Both the position numbers and the translations under genes were made by a program. Shown here piece by piece: positions 38,101 through 50,400 of a stretch of 64,000 bases of DNA (position 1 is its first letter; the number at the start of each line of letters is the position of its first letter). Origin of the DNA: Xiphias gladius (Eukaryota > Chordata > Actinopteri > Istiophoriformes > Xiphiidae); assembly GCF_016859285.1 (NCBI RefSeq), contig NC_053411.1, positions 4,655,316 through 4,719,315 of the forward strand. The letters run 5' to 3'. The notes under the pieces were generated by a model. It saw only the letters and a list, made by a program, of their open reading frames with translations. It had not been told where the DNA came from and made no database searches.

Positions 38101-39450
38101 TTACTGCTGTACTATACAGCGAGGAGTCACTTGGTAGCAGTAGTAACACACTCCCCTTAATTCCCCGACCTCCTGCACCCCAACATCTGCTGCCATTACC
38201 CCCGGCTCCTGTGCTTCAGTCTCCAGCCACAGCAGCCTGGCATCAGGGTCCTCATCAGAGAACTGGAGCAGAGATCCTGAGCCTCGCAACACCTTCAAAC
38301 ACTGCTTCAGCACCAGGCCGGCCTTCCCTTTCCCTTCCTTAGACCTCAACAAGGCGTCTGTGGTGCCCTTGTCAAGTATCAGGTCCACACTGTTAGAACC
38401 ACAGTGCTTGTGGAGATGCGTGCAGTCCAGCTCTACAAACTCCAGCTGAGAAGCAACACTGCGTGGCTGGATGGCTTTAGCTCGAACGTGCTCCTGCATT
38501 AGTTGCACAGCTATGGGGGAAATGTCAGCACAGGTGACCCGGACCGGGAGAGGAGAATGTCTATAAATACAGGGCCCCAGCGCTGAAGTGCCACAGCCCA
38601 AATCCAGGACTTGGAGCAGAGCATCTGGATGAGACTTGGTCTGCAAGAGGGGCATAATGAAGTCCCGCACAGAATCAAAGCCGAAGAACCACTCAAAGTT
38701 TTTAAAGGTGGGTGTCCCGCTGCTGTTCTCGGTGTAGAAACGGTCCCAGGTTGCTTTCTTATCCATGTTTTCCATCAGTTCAGCTAGGCAGATACACAAT
38801 CAGTAATTAGACTGAATTATCTCATTAGATTTGGTGAACATTAGCAGTGAAACATAGATGCAACCAACATTGGTGCCGGCATAATGAGAGACTTAATGCA
38901 AAGATCTGGCAGCTGAATGTGTCCTTGTTTGTAAAAAAAAGAATTCCTTCTATTATAACACAAGAGTTAAGTCCTTGTCTAAGGTCCTTAGAAACAATCA
39001 CTGAATTTGGCATGAAAATACACTGTAATTAGACTTATTTGTGATTTTAAGTTTGTCTGACCATTCACATTGCTCGTAGAAACAAACAAAAGCAACAAAC
39101 TTTTACGCTCTGTGACAGAAAACGTATCGCTCTGATGGTATGTATCCAAGTAAAGCTACCGAGTGCTCGCGAGTTCAGCTCACATTAAGTAAAGCCTGGA
39201 TTTTCTATCCCACTACAGAATGTTGCAGCTGACCCACTGCAGCTGCTAGCTAGCTGCTAGCTAGCTGGGTTAGCTGCTGTGGCACTGCCGTGTGTCACAC
39301 GGGGTCACAAACGTTTCAGTCAATACCGCTAGCTTGAATCAAGACAACGACTCCCGGTTGAAACGTACCTGTAAGAGAAGAGTGACGCCGCACGCAGGCC
39401 GCAGCTATTCGCCTGCTTAACAACGTCAAGGGTTTTGAGAGCGGAGACAT
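38101..39450 (-). CDS. cskmt: Citrate synthase-lysine N-methyltransferase (METTL12), complete
   Basis: Mitochondrial seven-beta-strand methyltransferase that, in human, trimethylates a lysine of citrate synthase. Two coding exons: 39450-39369 and 38783-38101, joined in phase to give 254 residues. Exon 1 encodes an Arg-rich, Ser/Leu-rich, acid-free N-terminus (MSPLSKPLTLLSRRIAAACV then RRHSSLT), a good mitochondrial targeting peptide. Exon 2 holds WDRFYTEN, NFEWFFGFDSV, the SAM-binding motif LDLGCGTSALG, LILDKGTTDALL and LLQFSDEDPDARLLWLE. These match remembered human CSKMT blocks (FDWFFGYDEV, VLDVGCGTSSL, DKGTWDA, LIQFSDEDPDVRL). The open frame of exon 2 extends upstream to another methionine, but the acceptor at 38785-38784 and the donor after 39369 show that the real start is in exon 1. 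A CpG-rich patch at 39300-39640 is the probable promoter. Confidence 0.93.
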
Positions 39451-40538
39451 TTTTTTCTCCCCCCCCTCAAGGACTTCGCTTGCCTTCACTTTTGTCCAAC
39501 TGGAGAGTTCTCACTCTGCCCGCATTTCCTGGCACCGCAAGCAGCGACTGTTGGCGTCCGTCAAGACGCGTAGCGAGACAGCGTCCGCTGCTGTGGGCGA
39601 CGATCTTCGATGAGGACTGAGCATGCGCGAGTGCAGGTGTGAACAAACGAGGTGCACGAATGTAACTATGTTCGTAAATAAAGCGGCTGCTCCCCCTGAG
39701 CTCACTGTACGTACCTGCTGTATTATGCTTGTGATTAAATCACGGCGTTTTTTACTTGCTCGATTCTCAAAGGATTTAATATACAGCAGCAAGAAAAGGA
39801 AGGACCTGCATGATTTAGGATGTTAATCCTACTGCCTCGCACAATAAGTGTTGCTTTGAATGGGAGCATCTGTTCCTGTATATGTATAAGTTTTAGTTGG
39901 AAGTGTTAAGAAAAATTATTAGTCGATTAATCAGTTGGCAGAATATTAACAATTCTGAAGTCATTAGACAAGCCAAAATTCATAAATCGCTGGTTTCAGC
40001 TTCTCAGATGTGAACATTTTCTGCATTTCCCTGTTTCTATATCAGTGAAAATTGAATATCATAGGACAAAATGAACTCTTTGCAATGTGTAAATCATTTG
40101 TTGCAGCCCTAAATTCAGCCTGTCTCTTTAAAAAAAACATCACAAGAAATAAGATGTAAATCCCTTTAATAAAACTCAATGAAACGCAGTGTAACAAAGG
40201 AAAAGAATCCAACATAAAGCAAGTAGATAACATTTACAACCACAAAAGAAAAAAAAACCTGTACAACTCTAAATGCCTGGAGTCACTTCTATTTTTCCAA
40301 AGATTCAAAGATTTTTTTGAATTAACCATTTTGTGATGACTGAGGGAAAACTTGGGAGTTGGGGGCAAAAGGGGTAAGGGAGGCATGTAATGTGATTTTT
40401 AAATTTTATTTTTTTCAAATACACGAGTGTAATCTCATACACAGATGTATGCTTCATCAACGTGGCTGCTGAAGTTATTTTTTTTTTTAACCCACTGCTG
40501 TCGCGTACAGCAGGAGGAGGATGAGGTGGCCAGGAGTG
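39451..40538. other. cskmt promoter and otub1 3' flank
   Basis: CpG-rich sequence up to about 39640 is probably the cskmt promoter. Then follows a dispersed repeat (39885-40115) and the otub1 3' UTR, with an AATAAA on the minus strand near 40408-40413. No further exon is seen. Confidence 0.5.
39885..40115. repeat. Dispersed teleost repeat, family D
   Basis: Blocks 'attagtcgattaatcagttg', 'ttagacaagccaaaatt', 'tttctgcatttccctgtttc' and 'catttgttgcagccctaaat' follow a non-coding repeat seen widely in teleost genomes. A single copy lies in this window. Confidence 0.6.
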
Positions 40539-43500
40539 TTATTTGTACAAGATGTCATAATGGCCAGGTCTATACAGGAGGAAGATGCGTGGGTCGCCGC
40601 CTTCAGGGAAGACGTGATGATTGACTGTACCTCCCTCTCCTCTATCCATGTACTCCACCAGGATGGATACGTTCAGGGCCTGGGCTAAGGCGATGATGTG
40701 AATGTGGTCACTTTCTTTAGACATTGGCTCTACCTCCTTGGAAAAGAAAGAGGGAACAAAACAAAACAAAAAAGCATGTGAGTTGATTTCGTTATGTACA
40801 ATTATACACTTAAAACCAAAGCCTCCCTTGTTCAGTGACACTTTCCAAGGTGGTGACCATTGTTTCTATTCAAAAAGGTATCCCACAAACTGTCTTAAGA
40901 GGAAACGAGATTTTGTTTTTCAGGAACCATACATTCTTCAAAGTGAAAACTCTAAAACCCACCTGCTGACAGAACTCCTTGACAGAGCGTCCTCCCTCTA
41001 TGAAATGCTGGAAGAAGCTATGCTCTCGCTGCAGGTAGCCTGAAGTAAGCAGCCGCAGGTACACGACCACGTAGTCTGACACGTTCTGGTCATTGAAGGA
41101 GCTCAGCAGTTCCTGCAGGCTTGGCTGTTTCTCACACAGTTCGATCAAGTCCATGAACTTGTAGGAAAGACATTATTTTACATTATCAGACTGAAATGTA
41201 CGAGTCCAGCTGGCCAACTTACTATACAACTGGCCAAAGCCAGTTTGTCTGTCTGCTCAAGCTGACTTGGCAGATGACCATTCAGAAGTGTCAGAGAAAT
41301 GCTATACCTACAGTAAACTCTGATAACATAATTCAAACAGCATCAAACACTTTATCCAAAAAGATGCAAGACATACTGGACGTACTTTACAACCAGAATA
41401 AACCATCAATTAAAGTATTTTTGAAAGCTACTTTACAGCAGCATTGCAAAAAGCCTCATCATATATACTTTTCACTAATATAGAAAATAATAACCTTCAT
41501 AACTTCATTAGCAAAATCAGAATAATTCCTTTAGGCTTGTCTGTTAGCAATAAACAATTAATGTATTTTTTCTTGTGCAGGAAACTCACAGTGTTGTGGA
41601 AGTCTTCAATGGTAAATTCAGTGAAGCCTTCATTAACCAGGTCCAGTTTACTTTTAGCTGCAACTGCTTTGAACCTCAAGAGACATTAAAAAAAAAAAAA
41701 AAAAACATGTTTTCAGTAACCCTCTAAATATTAATGCCTCCATGGTGCATATTAAATTTTAAATATTTCAGAAAAGAGTGCAGGACAAACTGACAATTAA
41801 GTATAGTGCCCACCAAAAAGTTAGCTGATTGCCTAAGGTACTGTTCTTGCATGTGTCAGATCTGTGTAAAACTATCAAAATAAATATACAATTGGCCCCC
41901 AGTGCAGCCATGAGAAGACAAAACTGTGCCAAAACTGACTTTACTACTCCAAGCTGACAGAGGTGTGAATTTCAGTCCAGAGACCAATAGCGCCTACAGC
42001 CCAAAACAGTAACTACTGTGACACTCACTTCTGAAGTTCTTTGCTGTCATCTAGCAGGGACTCGAGATGTGCGAAACCAAAAGCTCTGTAGAAACAGTTC
42101 CCATCTGGTCGCGTCTTACGAATGTATGAGTATTTTTTGTATAGGTCCTGCAACAAAAAGAATTATATCATATTGTTAAAAAAAAAAAAAAAAATGCAAA
42201 AACTGTATTGAGTATGTAAGCAACAGTCTTTTCTTTTAGTGGCTTTAGAGAAAACGATGCTCTTGAATGTGGGGAAAACGTCCCATGATGTGTGTACAGT
42301 AACCAACGAGCAGGTGGTGTGGCTTGACTGACCTTGATCTTGAGCTGATAAACTGTGTCATCCTCAGCATACTCCTTCTGCAGCACCGACAGGTCCTGTC
42401 TGTCCGACACTAAAGGGTTACTGTTGGCTATCTAGTCACCCACACACAGAAAAGAAAAATGAATACATGCACTGTAAACAACTTAACTTGTGAGTGACTT
42501 TGTCCTGAACACTTATAGTCTTGAAAAGGTTTACGATTTTGACCAACAAAAAAATAGCTCTGTATTTATACATGTGATTAAACAGAACTTCCACTAAAAT
42601 TTTGTTTGTTTTTTGCCTTGTTATATAAAGACACCAAATTTTATCATTAGGTTACAGCTGTGCAGACAAGTTTCATAGTTAGTTTAACAGGTCGAGGTCA
42701 GGGCTGCTAATTACTGGGATGCTTTAAAAGGCTCCAGTAGGTCATGAAAAAAAAAAGCATCAATTGTTAATTAAACACAAATCATTAGGGAAACAACGAA
42801 ATATATCATATTTGGTACTGATAGCTGCATATGAAGGGTTAGGCTGTGTCAGCATATAAACTGAGTTTTAGGGGTGCACAACAGTATTAAAAAAAAAAGG
42901 TGGAAACTTGAAGCTTGTTAACCCTCTTGCTAAGAGGAAGAATAAAGACAAATCATCTTTATTAATGTTATCTTTCAAAATGAAAGTTGCCCATGCTAAT
43001 GAGAAGGAATATCTCACCTCCTGCTGAATTCTGTCCTGTTGAGCAATTATGGCCTCGTCATATGCGAGGCAGTTCACTCCTGTAAGAGAAAAGATGAAAA
43101 ATGAATTACTCAAAAGGGGGATTTATAAGCCATCATGTTGGCAGAGCTTGTACAAGGCCAGTGTTTATGAGGCATGTCGGAATGAAAAACTGGTCAGGTC
43201 AACACTTCCAACTCTAAGTAGAACGTCACATTGTTGCAATGTTACAGTAAAGTGAATGAGTAGAGACATTATATAGTGTCGCAGTGTTAGAATGTTGGAC
43301 AGTCGGTGCTGCAGATTTACAATAAAGCAAATGTGGCAGCAAACGGGAGAAAAGTACACGATTAAATTACTATATCACTGTTAAGAAAGTATTTCAACTG
43401 AATAAAATTAGGGGAGTAAGTGTGCACAAAAAACGCACCTGCTTTGCAATCAAGGAACAATTGTTGCAGGAGCTACCTGCATACATGCACTATAGTTTCT

Positions 43501-44650
43501 ATACAGTGTGTGTATGCAGGTATTATATGCACCTGTGCAACCTAAACAATACGTTTTGATTATCTTATAACACTATCCAAGCACAATGCACCTTCAATGC
43601 GTTTTGACCATGTCCATGAAAAACAAGCAACAATTTAACACAGACTGGAAATAATTTGATTCATCTTGCATATTACACTTCTCTCTGAAATTCTTCTTGG
43701 TCGCTTGTTTGTGAAAGAAAGCACCAAAAGCTGTTGTAAGTATACTTGTCATGCACAAGTATATCTGCCTGTATTGTATCGGTGGAGGAACCAAGTGGAG
43801 GAACAACCTGTGCAAAAATAGTGCACCTCCCACAGAAATTGTTGCCCCGGTGGAAGAGCAGGTTCGTTTTCTCATTGACCCTTTATTAATTGCATCAAAT
43901 CTTGTACATCGATCTGTTTTTGTTTATTTATTTGTCTTCCTGACATTCATAGCGATGGGTGGGTTTTTTTTTTCTGGTTGGTGAAACAACAACACACGGG
44001 CAAATAAAAAAAATAAAAATACTCAGACGGATGTTTTTTTTTAAATTTTATTTAATATAATACAGACTACAATAGGGCATTCGCGAAGGCTGCTAGATTT
44101 TCTCTTCCCGTTCCCAACATCTGCAGTCACCACAAACCAACACCGACGCGTTGAGCCCGTAACTAACACGAAAACAAGTTAATCCACAACACCGGCTAAC
44201 GTCACTCAGCTAAACTTGGCTAGCTCGACCTGTGCGAAAACAAAACAAATTCTAGTCACGACGAATAACGTCGTTTTAGCGGCCGAAAATGGCGTGTCCC
44301 ATCCTTAACACTGAGCCTACACTTTAAACATTTCCTTAGGTCGAAAACTCTTGGACTGTCATTCACTGTTGCTGTGTCAGTAACTAAACTAGCGTTTTTT
44401 TCTTTGTGTAGCAATGGCAGCTAGCTGACGTTAGCCTACAAGCCCTGGCCTCTGTCTCCCCATCATCGCTGCATGTCTGCCCCCTTTCTCGCGGACAGGG
44501 GAACGGCGCCTACATCGAGCAGACACTCGCATGGATGCGGGCTGCACTAGCGAGAGAAATGACCGCGCTGTTTGCTGCATATTTTGTGTCGTGAGTGTTT
44601 CTCTCACCCTCCATCTCTCCCTGTGATGATTCCTGCTGCTCCTCCGCCAT
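40539..44650 (-). CDS. otub1: Ubiquitin thioesterase OTUB1, complete (7 exons)
   Basis: OTU-family deubiquitinase that cleaves K48-linked chains and also inhibits E2 enzymes such as UBC13. Exons, 5' to 3': 44650-44608, 43079-43018, 42431-42333, 42147-42029, 41674-41590, 41157-40963, 40736-40539; phase closes, giving 266 residues (human 271). An acidic N-terminus (MAEEQQESSQGEMEG) leads to VNCLAYDEAIIAQQDRIQQE and YAEDD. The catalytic loop is RPDGNCFYRAFGF with D83 and C86, and the catalytic histidine is H260 in YRPGHYDILYK at the C-terminus. Other strong matches are FTEFTIEDFHNT, YLRLLTSGYLQRE, FIEGGRSVKEFCQQ and ESDHIHIIALAQAL. All catalytic residues are intact. Fish can carry otub1a and otub1b; which one this is cannot be told here. 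Confidence 0.96.
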
Positions 44651-44732
44651 CTTAACTGTCGAGGTCTGTTTCCTCCTTCTGCATGACCTCATTCGTTACA
44701 CACTTCCGGGCTGTGGCTAACAGGTAAAGTTT

Positions 44733-44810
44733 GTTTATTTATTTATTTATTTACTTACTTACTGACTTACTTATTCATTCATTCTTTTATTCATTTATTT
44801 ATTTATGTGA
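44733..44810. repeat. Degenerate TTTA / ACTT / ATTC tetranucleotide microsatellite
   Basis: Successive blocks of TTTA, CTTA, ATTC and ATTT units, an evolved tetranucleotide repeat just upstream of the otub1 start. Confidence 0.9.
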
Positions 44811-46399
44811 CTTAAAAAATAAACAACAACAACAGACATGTCAAAGACCCTATAAACAAGCTGCTTAGGTCATATACTGTACACTGCTCCATTGTGATTA
44901 GTTGGTGGGTGAAACAGACGAACTGTTGCTTCTAGAGACATCTAAAGCAATTTCATAGGAGGTCCCTGGACTGAATTTCAGAGCTGGATTGCAGACCAGG
45001 CAAAGTGGGTAACCAACCCATATTTTTGGGTATGGTTTGCTTGGTAAAACAAGTACTAAAGCACAATATAAACAAATATTAAAGGCCATGAGGTGTCGCC
45101 TGCATTTTTACCCATTACGTCTTGATGGGTAATTCTGAGGCCCTGCATCAACAATTAGTTTTAATACCTTTTATTTTGTAGTTGATGCTTACCTAGTGCT
45201 TATTCTTGAATGAATACCTGGAACGAAAATACCACAAACTAACTGAAACACTTCACACTGAGGGGAAGTAGTCTTCCAGATTAGCTGATAAAGCAACACA
45301 TTACATAGACTATGCACAGAGAGTGGGAGGAATAGGTGGTCCATAGGGACCATCCCCAGTGGGTTTGACCGCTAAGGGCAGAATTGACATCTGATCTTTT
45401 AAATTAACCACCTGCAAATATTTACACAGGAATCTCAACAGATAATTCCCTGGCACAGCCAGAAGAGGTATCAGGGTAAAACCCCCATATTTAGATAATC
45501 AAGAAAATAGGATTTATCCAAAAGCCTGTGATAACATATACGTTTTTTTGTGTGCTTTTAGAAAATCCATGCACAATTATTTCAACCCACCAATACACGC
45601 TGATAACCAAATGTACCCCTCAAAATAAATGGAAATCAAGGGTACATGACCGGGAAGATCATTTTCCAAAATCTCAGTGGAATGCAGAGCTTTTCTTAGT
45701 TCAGTGGTTTTGTAGTCTGTAGGCTCATTCGAGTCCCTGCACTTTCCAGCAGTACACATCGGGGGGCACTGTCTGCAACAAAAACAGCCTACATTGAGCA
45801 TAATACCATTTCTCTGCTGCTCCTACCTGTTGGGTGCTACCGGATAATATGGCAGTTCCAGGATACTTTTAATCCAATATTTCTAACAAAACACAACACA
45901 GTGGCAATACATAACAAAATAATACTTTCGATTTGCCAAAAAAGCAAAAGTGATGGTTTTATATATTCCCTTTGGCACATTGCTTCCCATATCAGGACTC
46001 TAGCAGAACCCAACACTTTACAGAACACATGTAGACAACATATACAACAGAAGTCCGCAAATTAACAATACATTCTTGGAACTGCCACAATCTTAAAAAT
46101 CTGTAACAGTTTATGTAAAATTCCTCCTGTCTTGGATGTTGAAAAACTCCAGCAAGCTGAAGTGACATGTAAAAAAAAAAAATGTGTAATTAAAATGTAT
46201 TTTACAAATATACAGCTAAATAAAAACAAAAAAAAAAGGTTTTCCAGCTTTTAAACTCCTTTGTATGTGTGTAGATAAATGAAGATATGCTGCATATATC
46301 CAGTTTATTTTCTGTGCATGGACATGCTTAATATGTAAAATAGTGTATCAACTTTTATCCTAGCAACACAGCAGCAGGGTGTATTGATTATGTATCTAC

Positions 46400-46400
<1 letters not shown>

Positions 46401-46478
<78 letters not shown>
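46401..46478. repeat. GT microsatellite, long
   Basis: Nearly 40 uninterrupted GT units, the longest simple repeat in the window. Confidence 0.95.
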
Positions 46479-46483
<5 letters not shown>

Positions 46484-47416
46484 CGGGGCAGATGGTTGGT
46501 GAGGGATGGGAGGACAGACATATTGAATGTGTCGATATACTAATTTACTGCATATTGTTATGACTTGAATTTAAGTGTTTTAAAAATATTTTGAAAAAAG
46601 CATACCATTTGTATATTTGTACAGATTTACAGATTGCCAAATCACGACATGTATAGGATACATCACTTATGTTTTATCAGTATGAGGTCTTTATCCAATC
46701 CAAACTGTCTTAGTGCTTAAGGCAAAGGCACGGGGACTGTAATAAGTGATATGGAGGTATGCATGTTGCAGGTGTGGCAAGAGAGTAACAACCCCATGAT
46801 TTAGATCAGATCCCAAACTGTGTTGTGTAAGGGTACCTAATTCAGGCACAGGTACTGAAAACCACTAAAGCAAAATTCCACCCTCAGTACAGAGGTGTTG
46901 CAATCTACTTATCTGATGTGCCAACTTTCCCACAGCCTTCTCCTGCATTTCCTGATTTCCTATACATGTCCTTGAGTGTTTTCAACATCCCGCACAGAAG
47001 GTATGTCAGTTGCATTCACCTGTTAGTTACAGCCGGGTAAGGCAACAGGTACTATACCGCGAAAGAAGAGCAAGGAATATTGTCTGCCATTAAAGCTGTA
47101 GGAGCTGCACTGGAAATACTGAGACCTTGTCTTTGTTTGTGCCAGAGAACTGGGGGAATACACAAGAGAACCGTTGATCACCAAACATCAGGCAGATATT
47201 AGAAATCCAGATATGTACAGGAGATGCTTTAGAGTAGATTTTTCCTTTAAGAACCTTGTTCTATTGCACCGTGTTCCCACGCAATAAAGAAGACGCGGTG
47301 TTGTAGTCAAGGTGCAATTTTATCACTACTGACCACAAACAGGTTTTCTGGGTTATGACCAACCTCAGTCAGTCAGTTCAGGTCTGTAGTTTCACATGTT
47401 ATTTTCCAGCAGCCTG

Positions 47417-50400
47417 CTAAACTATCTGAGCCTTGTGGATCAGGGAGGCATGGGGACTGATCGCATTCGGGCTTGGTCGGGGTCTGGGTCTAAACATGCC
47501 ATTAGTCTGCTGATAGCGTGTACTGTGAGCCTCGGACACCTGGGAGCTGTTGGTCTCGCTGTCTTGGTCATCAGGATGCTCCTGGCTGGCAGGACCCCCC
47601 AAACCTTCATCCACTTCATCCTCATCATCTGTTACCGGTGGGTAGTTGCAGCTCAGAGGAGGGTGCTGGTGATTTTTGGTGACACTTCCTGGCCGTGAAC
47701 CCCCGTCGGTTGGGATAATTGTGCTGCCGTTAAGCTGTCTCAAAATCTCAGTGGGCTGCACCACAGGGAAGGCTGATGGCGTGAGAGGAGGGTGAAAACG
47801 AGTTTCCTGCTGCAGAGACACAGAGCAGACACACTTACTAACTGCACCATCATCAGCTAAGTATGCAGAGGTTAATAAGCTGGGTGAAATGCATTCCACA
47901 ATTTGGTGAAATCAGCCTTTGACATGCCCAGAAATACAGACGCACAAAGACACGCTTACCAAAGACATGGCGCTGTTTCTCACATATGTCTCCACTCTGA
48001 GTCGGTTCTCCTCGTCTCTCCCCCTCCGCGAGTTGTTGTGCAGGACTGGTCTGCCCAGGTAGTCAAACGCTCCCCCTCCTCCACCTCCCCGCCCCCCTGA
48101 GATAGTAGATCGGCTGTCGCGGCAGTGAGCTTGCTCCTGTCAGTGCAGAAAAGACACTGATCAGTATTCACAGATAAACTGATTAGGTGGTCTGCTTGTA
48201 ATGTGTCCTTCTTTTGCACCCTCAATTTAAAATTAAGTGTCTTTAGTGATAGAGCACTATTTAAAGCAGGGCCGCCAAGTCATACTGAGATAGCTTAATT
48301 TACTTCTACTGCAAATTGTTTTACAGCAATAGTTCACCATCTGGGGGAATGTTGCTTAGCATAAAGACTGGAAACAAGGGGAAACATTTAGCTCAGCTCT
48401 GTCCAAAGTTAAAAAAAAATCTGTCTTCCGGCACCTCTTAAGCTCACAAATGAACATACTATATCTGGTTTGTATAATCAGTAAAAAAGCTTCCCATTGC
48501 TTTGAGCATTTTCTGAAAATGATGACTGACGTGATACTAGTGGTGAAATCCTTTGCTAAGAATATCATCTCTGTTAAATGAAAATTCACCCCGACAGCAG
48601 ATTTATTTAGTTATTTCAAGAAATACAAAATTTTACGTCGTATAACTACTGTAAATTAAGTTAACAATGATAAACAAAAAATGAATAAATATTTACTTGG
48701 GTTCAAGTGAAGCTTATCCTTTCTTATATTGAATACCAAATTACATAGTTCATTACAGGAAACTTAAGAGGAAAATTATTAGGAAATTATGAACCATTAA
48801 AAGGAAGATTATTTTCTGAGTCCCAAATTCCTTGCTACATTCCTGGTAAAACAACGCTAGAATAAGAGCTGTTTAAATTCAAAACGTTTATGCAAATGTA
48901 TAAATGTGAATATAAAAGGCTAGCATATGTTGTGAGCATATAAGACTAAAACAGTCAACTGGAAAAACCTTGTGCAGAACACTATGGTTCAGGTCATTAA
49001 TACATGGCACCATAGAAGAATTTAAGCACCATTAGCGGATTAAAAGATCCAAGGAGAAGGAGTATAAATATAGCCCAGAGGTCTTCAGCAATATCATGTT
49101 ATTATTATTATCAATATCTGAGATGCACTAGATTCAGATTTGAGAAGTTGAAGCTCAGAACTTAGCCGCCTGGCATCTGACTCAGTCCCCGGCCCAGGCC
49201 CTGCATGCAGAGTTAGATAGATATTTAGACTGACCCCGAGGGAAGACAGGCTGGTCCTCAGGGTTCCCTCCACCCTCAGCGGGATGTTTTCCTCTGTCTG
49301 CAAGTAAATGATACAGAGGGCAGGATTAGCTGTGGGGCTTAAGATAAACGTAAAATCCTAAACCCAAAAAACAAAGTCTGTGCATAAAACATCAAGCCCT
49401 CTCAAAACTTCCAAACCCACCCACTCATTTCCTTGGAAAGCCACAACTAGCTGACTCCCATGCTTATAGATCACAGTATTAAGTTTTCCTCACATTAGAA
49501 TTTGGAGAATTTCAGAAGAATCTTTGAATAAATGACCGTGATTCTACTTGTTTTGATCAATGCCTCACAACCTGATTCAGGTTGCGCAGAAATAAGAGAG
49601 TAGACAAGATGATGCTGCAGCTGGACAGTAGGTTCAGAGTGAAAAGAATAACTCAGTCATAGTACCGCTCCTCTGGTATCTGTGCTGATCGAGTTCATTC
49701 TCCTGAAAGAAGCCTGCCTGGAGAGAGTGCTTATTTCCTCCCTGTGAGAGACGGAGAGAAAAAAGGAGAGATATTAAAACAATTAAATAAACTGACACTT
49801 TGTTCCAAAGTTCCACTTTGAGTTCTGTGTATTTTTTTGAGCACTTTAAGTTTTAATGTACTTCATATTGCATATTTTTCATTTTTTATTTTGTTTTTTT
49901 GCATATTTTTTTCATTTTCTTTTCTTGTCTGTGGTGTTATTTTGTGCATCTCGCACACACACACAGCCATTTACCAACTCAATTTTACACTTTTTGCTCC
50001 TCTAATTCTACTTAAGACACTACTGGTGTAGCTGTCAGATGTAGTATGCTTAATAGCCCGGATTTGCTCCATTCTTTTTGGCTCAGTCTGCCCTATGCAT
50101 ACTATTAAAGTTTCATCTCATCTTATCTCATCTTAATTGAACATCAGGTTAAGGCCACATACTTCTTCTCAGTCAGCTCCCTCTCCAGTTTCTTGTTTTT
50201 GCGTTTGTGGTGGCAAGTGACCGTGATGATGACGATGAGCATCAAGACCAGCAGCAAACCCCCCACGATGAACATCAGCATGTTTTCAGGCACCTCCTGC
50301 TTCCCGGGAGATTCTGTAGAGCGTGCGTAGGGAAGCAGGCAGGATTAGATGGGTATATACATCTACTCTCACAGTGTACTGAATATTATTATGACCAGTC

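Larger units (their letters stand above)
44651..47416. other. otub1 promoter and nectin 3' flank
   Basis: Left end: otub1 5' leader and promoter. Then a tetranucleotide microsatellite (44733-44810), AT-rich sequence, and a GT microsatellite (46401-46478). The right part is probably the long 3' UTR of the minus-strand nectin gene. No coding exon is recognised. Confidence 0.5.

Noticed and set aside
38784-38799. Upstream methionine of the cskmt exon 2 frame as the start codon
   Set aside because: These bases are intron: a splice acceptor lies at 38785-38784, and exon 1 at 39450-39369 supplies a targeting peptide in phase.
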